A stretch of 9,828 nt of DNA from Methanosarcinaceae archaeon (GTDB lineage: Archaea > Halobacteriota > Methanosarcinia > Methanosarcinales > Methanosarcinaceae), in NCBI GenBank assembly GCA_030594665.1, contig JAUVET010000036.1, forward strand, positions 1 to 9,828, read 5' to 3'. The notes under the pieces are model-generated. The model saw only the letters and a program-made list of their open reading frames with translations, had not been told where the DNA came from and searched no databases. Position numbers and translations under genes: made by a program. Positions 6,952-9,828 of the stretch are shown piece by piece (the first letter of the stretch is position 1; every line of letters begins with the position of its first letter).

Positions 6952-9371
6952 TGGATATCAATCTCCGATGTGTTATGTACATGTTCACCTGTTTTAGCAT
7001 ATTGATTTGAATATTTTTTGCTTTTCATATTATCCCGCCATGTGTCAAGTAGCACCATCACAGGTGGGAACACGATGAACGCGGCAAGAAGTGCCAGTGC
7101 TACATCCATTACGGTCACAATACCAAAATTACTGGTCATGGAAAATGGTGATGCAATAAGTGCAGAGAAACCAAACATAGTTGTAAGACCTGATGGAATG
7201 ATCGCTTTTCCGATCTTTGCACTTGCTTCACGCATAGCAGCAACATGATCCAACCCTTTTTCCTTCTCTTCATAATAGCGTTCCATCATCAGTATTGCAT
7301 ATTCCGATCCTACTCCAAGTATCAGGGCACCAAGTGTAGCTGTCATGGGTGTGTATTCCAGTCCGGAGTAATACATAATCCCGCCTGCCCATCCTATTAC
7401 CATGAACATTGTAACAACAGGTGTGAAGGCTTTGACCCAATCGCGATATATTATAAGCAATCCGCCAAATACCAGTGCAAGCCCAAGAAATGTCATTGCA
7501 ACTCTTCCTGACGTAAGTGAAGTGATTACTTCTGTAAACACAACCGAATTGCCTGTGACCGTTACAAATACTCCCGGTGGCGGTGGCATCCATGCAAGAT
7601 CTTCCTCTACAACATCAACCAGTTCCTCAACACCTGTAAGGCCGATATCAGCAATAGCGTTTCCAATTTCCAGATTCATTAAAAGCATATTATTGCCGTG
7701 TATGAATCGTTTTTTCCGCATTTCCGGGATCTGGTCATATAATTTTGCGATGTCTTCACTGTTATCCGGAATTGTGCCGCCATTCATTGATTTAATTATA
7801 GAGGCAATGCTGGATGCGCCGTATATGTGACCTCTCCCTTCAACTTCATGTGTGCTGAATTCATCCATCCACTTAAGAACGTTCGGATCAGTGGCATCAT
7901 CGGTTTTTATGATAAGATTGAGTGCATCTGTTCCACCTGTTATGTCACCAAGATGTGCAAGATCGATCAGCGCCGGCATGTCCTGGGGTACGAATGTTTT
8001 CACGTCTGTCTGGATCGGTACAAACGAATCCACGTACAATCCTGAAACACACAGGATCACCGCAATACCAATTATCATAAAAGGATGTTTGATTGTCAAT
8101 TTTGATGTGTTTTCGAGCAAATGTCCAAGTTTATCAGGTTGTTTGCCTGTATTTTTGGCAACGGGTGTTGTAATTCCGGAAGTTCCTGATGAAGTGGTGT
8201 TTTTAGATTTGAAGCTGGCAAACAAGTTATTCCTGCCAAGTGTGTCAAGACCATAGATCAGGGCCACACCAACAAAAAGTGATGCAAGGAAACACATTAT
8301 AATTCCTATGAGAAGTAGTTTTGCAAAATCCTGTACCATGGGAACTGTGGATGTGAAAAGCGAGAAAAATCCAAGACCCGTGATAGTCATTGCGGTAAGT
8401 ACGGCCGGACCGGTGTGTTTGATCGTCTGTATTACGGCTTTCGCCTCATCATGTTCACGCTCAAGTTCTTCTTCGATCCGGTTGTGGAATTGTATTGCAT
8501 AATCGATCCCAAGTCCTATAAGGATCGGGAAGGCGGACATGGATACCATACTGAGTGGTATTTTGAGGTATCCCATTGCACCGAATGTATATATTATTCC
8601 AAGGAGTACGATCGGTAGCGGCAGAAATTTCCATCTTACGTGTTTAAATACAAAATTAAGCACTATGAACATAAGAATAATTGATATCAATAGCAGTGGT
8701 GCCATGCTTGTCTGCATTTCATGTTCCATTGCAATCGAAAAGGCCGGGTCGCCTGTTACTATAACATTATAATCAGGTGGGAATCCTGAGATCAATGCTG
8801 CAATTTCTGTTTCACGCAGGACTTCTTTCATCTGCAATTCAGTTGCATCGCCTGCCATCTCTATAAAAACAAGTGTGTGTGTATCATCCGGCAGGATCAT
8901 TTCAAAATCAGAGAAGTGGCTTGATACGATTGCATCGATCTCTTCCCTGCTGCCAGGCATTTCATATCTGCCTGTTATCTGGTAGTTAAAATTTTTTATA
9001 GCGGATACTGCACTTGAAGTGCCAACAACGTTTCGTGTGTTCTTTGATTGTTGTTCCAGTCTGTCAATTGCCTGCAGAACCTCTGCACTTTTAACATCTT
9101 CACCTTCTATTATTACGACAATTGACTGGGTGAAAAATATCCTGAGATACAGGTGGTCAAAATCCTGATACAGTTTTGACGTTTTTTCTACAAACGTCTC
9201 AGTTCCTGATTCCATAGTTATCTGCTGTGCGCCCTGCCCTGCAACTACGATGAGCAGGATTGCTATCAGGATGATGGGCAACGTGTTGTGCTCTATGAAA
9301 ATCCCTAATTTCTCGAAGATATTTTTAATATTTATGTCCCCTGATGTTAATATCGCAAAAACGTTTTGCAA
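6948..9371 (-). CDS. RND/MMPL-superfamily transporter, archaeal HAE3 type (operon gene 1)
   Basis: An 807-residue membrane transporter with the duplicated RND plan. TM1 is about 30-46, followed by an extracellular loop of about 47-222 and TM2-6 (about 223-241, 249-267, 275-297, 322-341, 349-374). After a cytoplasmic linker rich in Ser/Thr/Gly (about 385-415) come TM7 (429-446), a second large extracellular loop (447-621) and TM8-12 (about 622-776). The TM4 motif is GLGIDY (286-291) followed by FHNR. The matching TM10 motif is GVGSEY (686-691) followed by MMERYYEE, with Glu690 opposite Asp290. These acidic residues are expected to couple proton (or ion) flux in RND pumps. Likely cargo is hydrophobic or amphiphilic compounds or lipids, but the substrate cannot be read from sequence. 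The start is weak: TTG at 9371, no strong Shine-Dalgarno, and the nearby ATG at 9384 is out of frame. The family is secure. Confidence 0.93.
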   Translation of the reverse strand: MQNVFAILTSGDINIKNIFEKLGIFIEHNTLPIILIAILLIVVAGQGAQQITMESGTETFVEKTSKLYQDFDHLYLRIFFTQSIVVIIEGEDVKSAEVLQAIDRLEQQSKNTRNVVGTSSAVSAIKNFNYQITGRYEMPGSREEIDAIVSSHFSDFEMILPDDTHTLVFIEMAGDATELQMKEVLRETEIAALISGFPPDYNVIVTGDPAFSIAMEHEMQTSMAPLLLISIILMFIVLNFVFKHVRWKFLPLPIVLLGIIYTFGAMGYLKIPLSMVSMSAFPILIGLGIDYAIQFHNRIEEELEREHDEAKAVIQTIKHTGPAVLTAMTITGLGFFSLFTSTVPMVQDFAKLLLIGIIMCFLASLFVGVALIYGLDTLGRNNLFASFKSKNTTSSGTSGITTPVAKNTGKQPDKLGHLLENTSKLTIKHPFMIIGIAVILCVSGLYVDSFVPIQTDVKTFVPQDMPALIDLAHLGDITGGTDALNLIIKTDDATDPNVLKWMDEFSTHEVEGRGHIYGASSIASIIKSMNGGTIPDNSEDIAKLYDQIPEMRKKRFIHGNNMLLMNLEIGNAIADIGLTGVEELVDVVEEDLAWMPPPPGVFVTVTGNSVVFTEVITSLTSGRVAMTFLGLALVFGGLLIIYRDWVKAFTPVVTMFMVIGWAGGIMYYSGLEYTPMTATLGALILGVGSEYAILMMERYYEEKEKGLDHVAAMREASAKIGKAIIPSGLTTMFGFSALIASPFSMTSNFGIVTVMDVALALLAAFIVFPPVMVLLDTWRDNMKSKKYSNQYAKTGEHVHNTSEIDIQ

Positions 9372-9397
9372 GTTTCCCCAACATGGATAGATGGGTG

Positions 9398-9409
9398 ATT
9401 TTATTTAAG
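9398..9409 (-). promoter_or_regulatory. Candidate TATA box of the transporter operon
   Basis: Read on the minus strand this is CTTAAATAAAAT, an archaeal TATA-like box. Transcription would start about 25-30 nt downstream, near 9378, giving an almost leaderless message with the TTG at 9371. That would explain the lack of a normal ribosome site. The operator pair at 9421-9450 begins about 12 bp upstream, where it could interfere with TFB or polymerase recruitment. Confidence 0.45.
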
Positions 9410-9420
9410 CCTGTCTGATA

Positions 9421-9450
9421 ATGACTATGGTCAAATGTGACCGTGGTCAT
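9421..9450. promoter_or_regulatory. Operator-like inverted repeat, transporter side
   Basis: Two units, GACTATGGTC (9423-9432) and GACCGTGGTC (9439-9448), fit the self-complementary consensus GACYRYRGTC and start 16 bp apart. The whole 30 bp is also an inverted repeat: ATGACTATGGTCA against TGACCGTGGTCAT, with two mismatches across a 4-bp spacer. The same unit recurs by the TetR gene, so the divergent repressor is the likely ligand. Confidence 0.75.
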
Positions 9451-9534
9451 AAATTGCACATGTTATACATAAGGATTGTGGAAGAACGTTAAAAATACCA
9501 ACAATGGTACCGGTAGCACCAACATAATTAAATA

Positions 9535-9580
9535 CGACTGTGGTCGATATATGACTATAGTCATATTTGACCACCAGTCA
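9535..9580. promoter_or_regulatory. Operator-like palindrome array, regulator side
   Basis: Three units lie in phase: GACTGTGGTC (9536-9545), GACTATAGTC (9553-9562, the core of a perfect 18-bp palindrome at 9549-9566) and a looser GACCACCAGTC (9569-9579). Their centres are 17 and 16.5 bp apart. They lie just upstream of the TetR start and overlap an AT-rich stretch (GATATATG, 9546-9553) that could be its TATA box. Negative autoregulation by blocking the promoter is the simplest reading. A further CATATATTA at 9582-9590 looks too close to the ATG to be the functional box. Confidence 0.75.
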
Positions 9581-9604
9581 CCATATATTAAGAAGATGAT
9601 AGTT

Positions 9605-9828
9605 ATGTCCCTGCGTGAAAAAAAGAAAATTGAGACCAAAAACAAGATATTCGAAGTAGCAGGGAAGTTGTTTAAGGAAAAAGGGTTCGAAAATACAACT
9701 GTTGATGAGATCACAACAAAAGCAGGGATAGCTAAAGGTACATTTTTCAATTATTTTTCGACTAAAGAGGCACTCCTATTATATTTCGGAGAGAAAAAAG
9801 AGGAGTTGATCTACGATCTTATTGAAAA
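9605..9828 (+). CDS. TetR/AcrR-family transcriptional regulator, N-terminal part (runs off the window)
   Basis: About 74 residues are present, with no stop before the window ends. The sequence starts MSLREKKK and contains a full TetR_N DNA-binding domain. Helix 1 is in IFEVAGKLFKEKG, followed by TTVDEITTKAGIAKGTFFNYFSTKEALL, the classic helix-turn-helix with the GTFFNYF recognition-helix signature and the KEALL exit. The ligand-binding half is missing, so the inducer cannot be guessed. A second in-frame ATG lies 9 nt upstream (9596); I chose 9605 because MSLREKKK resembles typical family starts, but neither has a good ribosome site. It diverges from the RND operon across about 230 bp containing shared palindromic units, the usual arrangement for a local repressor of an efflux pump. 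Confidence 0.92.
   Translation, partial: MSLREKKKIETKNKIFEVAGKLFKEKGFENTTVDEITTKAGIAKGTFFNYFSTKEALLLYFGEKKEELIYDLIE

Noticed and set aside
7245..8256. Several plus-strand open frames of 70-140 codons inside the transporter gene
   Set aside because: They are antisense shadows of a continuous 807-codon RND gene with conserved motifs; none has a ribosome site or recognisable domain.
9463..9750. Minus-strand open frame of 95 codons across the divergent promoter and the TetR start
   Set aside because: It is antisense to a clear TetR helix-turn-helix, crosses the operator array and resembles no family I know.

Overview
Organism. The window looks like chromosomal DNA of a methanogen-related euryarchaeon, most likely Methanosarcinales or an ANME-type relative. 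The signs are a secreted cohesin/PKD protein ending in a PGF-pre-PGF domain and a PGF-CTERM archaeosortase tail, paired COG1361-type S-layer-domain proteins, an archaeal HAE3-type RND transporter, short T-run terminators, and TATA-like boxes instead of bacterial -35/-10 elements. The assignment rests on protein families read by eye; no search was run. Layout. Bases 1-166 hold an AT-rich promoter region. Bases 167-4015 (+) encode a 1282-residue modular cell-surface protein: signal peptide, cohesin-like domain, three PKD domains, several Ig-like repeats, an EF-hand loop, PGF-pre-PGF and PGF-CTERM. Two of its domain pairs are near-identical DNA duplications. Bases 4016-4653 are a convergent intergenic region with no convincing gene but unusual structure: a terminator on each side, two copies of a 60-nt double-hairpin element whose stems show compensatory base changes, and a separate long hairpin. 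Bases 9371-4654 (-) form an apparent three-gene operon: a 12-TM RND/MMPL transporter, then two paralogous membrane-anchored COG1361-like proteins. The first junction is an ATGA overlap and the second a 36-nt gap. Bases 9372-9604 are a divergent regulatory region with five palindromic operator-like units, two near the transporter and three near the regulator. From 9605 (+) a TetR/AcrR-family repressor begins and runs off the window. How the genes fit together. The TetR gene, the shared operators and the RND operon form a self-contained efflux or lipid-transport module. In it, two single-TM proteins with large extracellular beta domains replace the periplasmic adaptor and outer-membrane channel that a cell without an outer membrane lacks; this role is inference. 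The surface protein upstream is on the opposite strand, converges on the operon and is probably an independent unit. The best candidates for something undescribed are the covarying double-hairpin repeat and the TetR/RND/twin COG1361 cassette with its phased operators.
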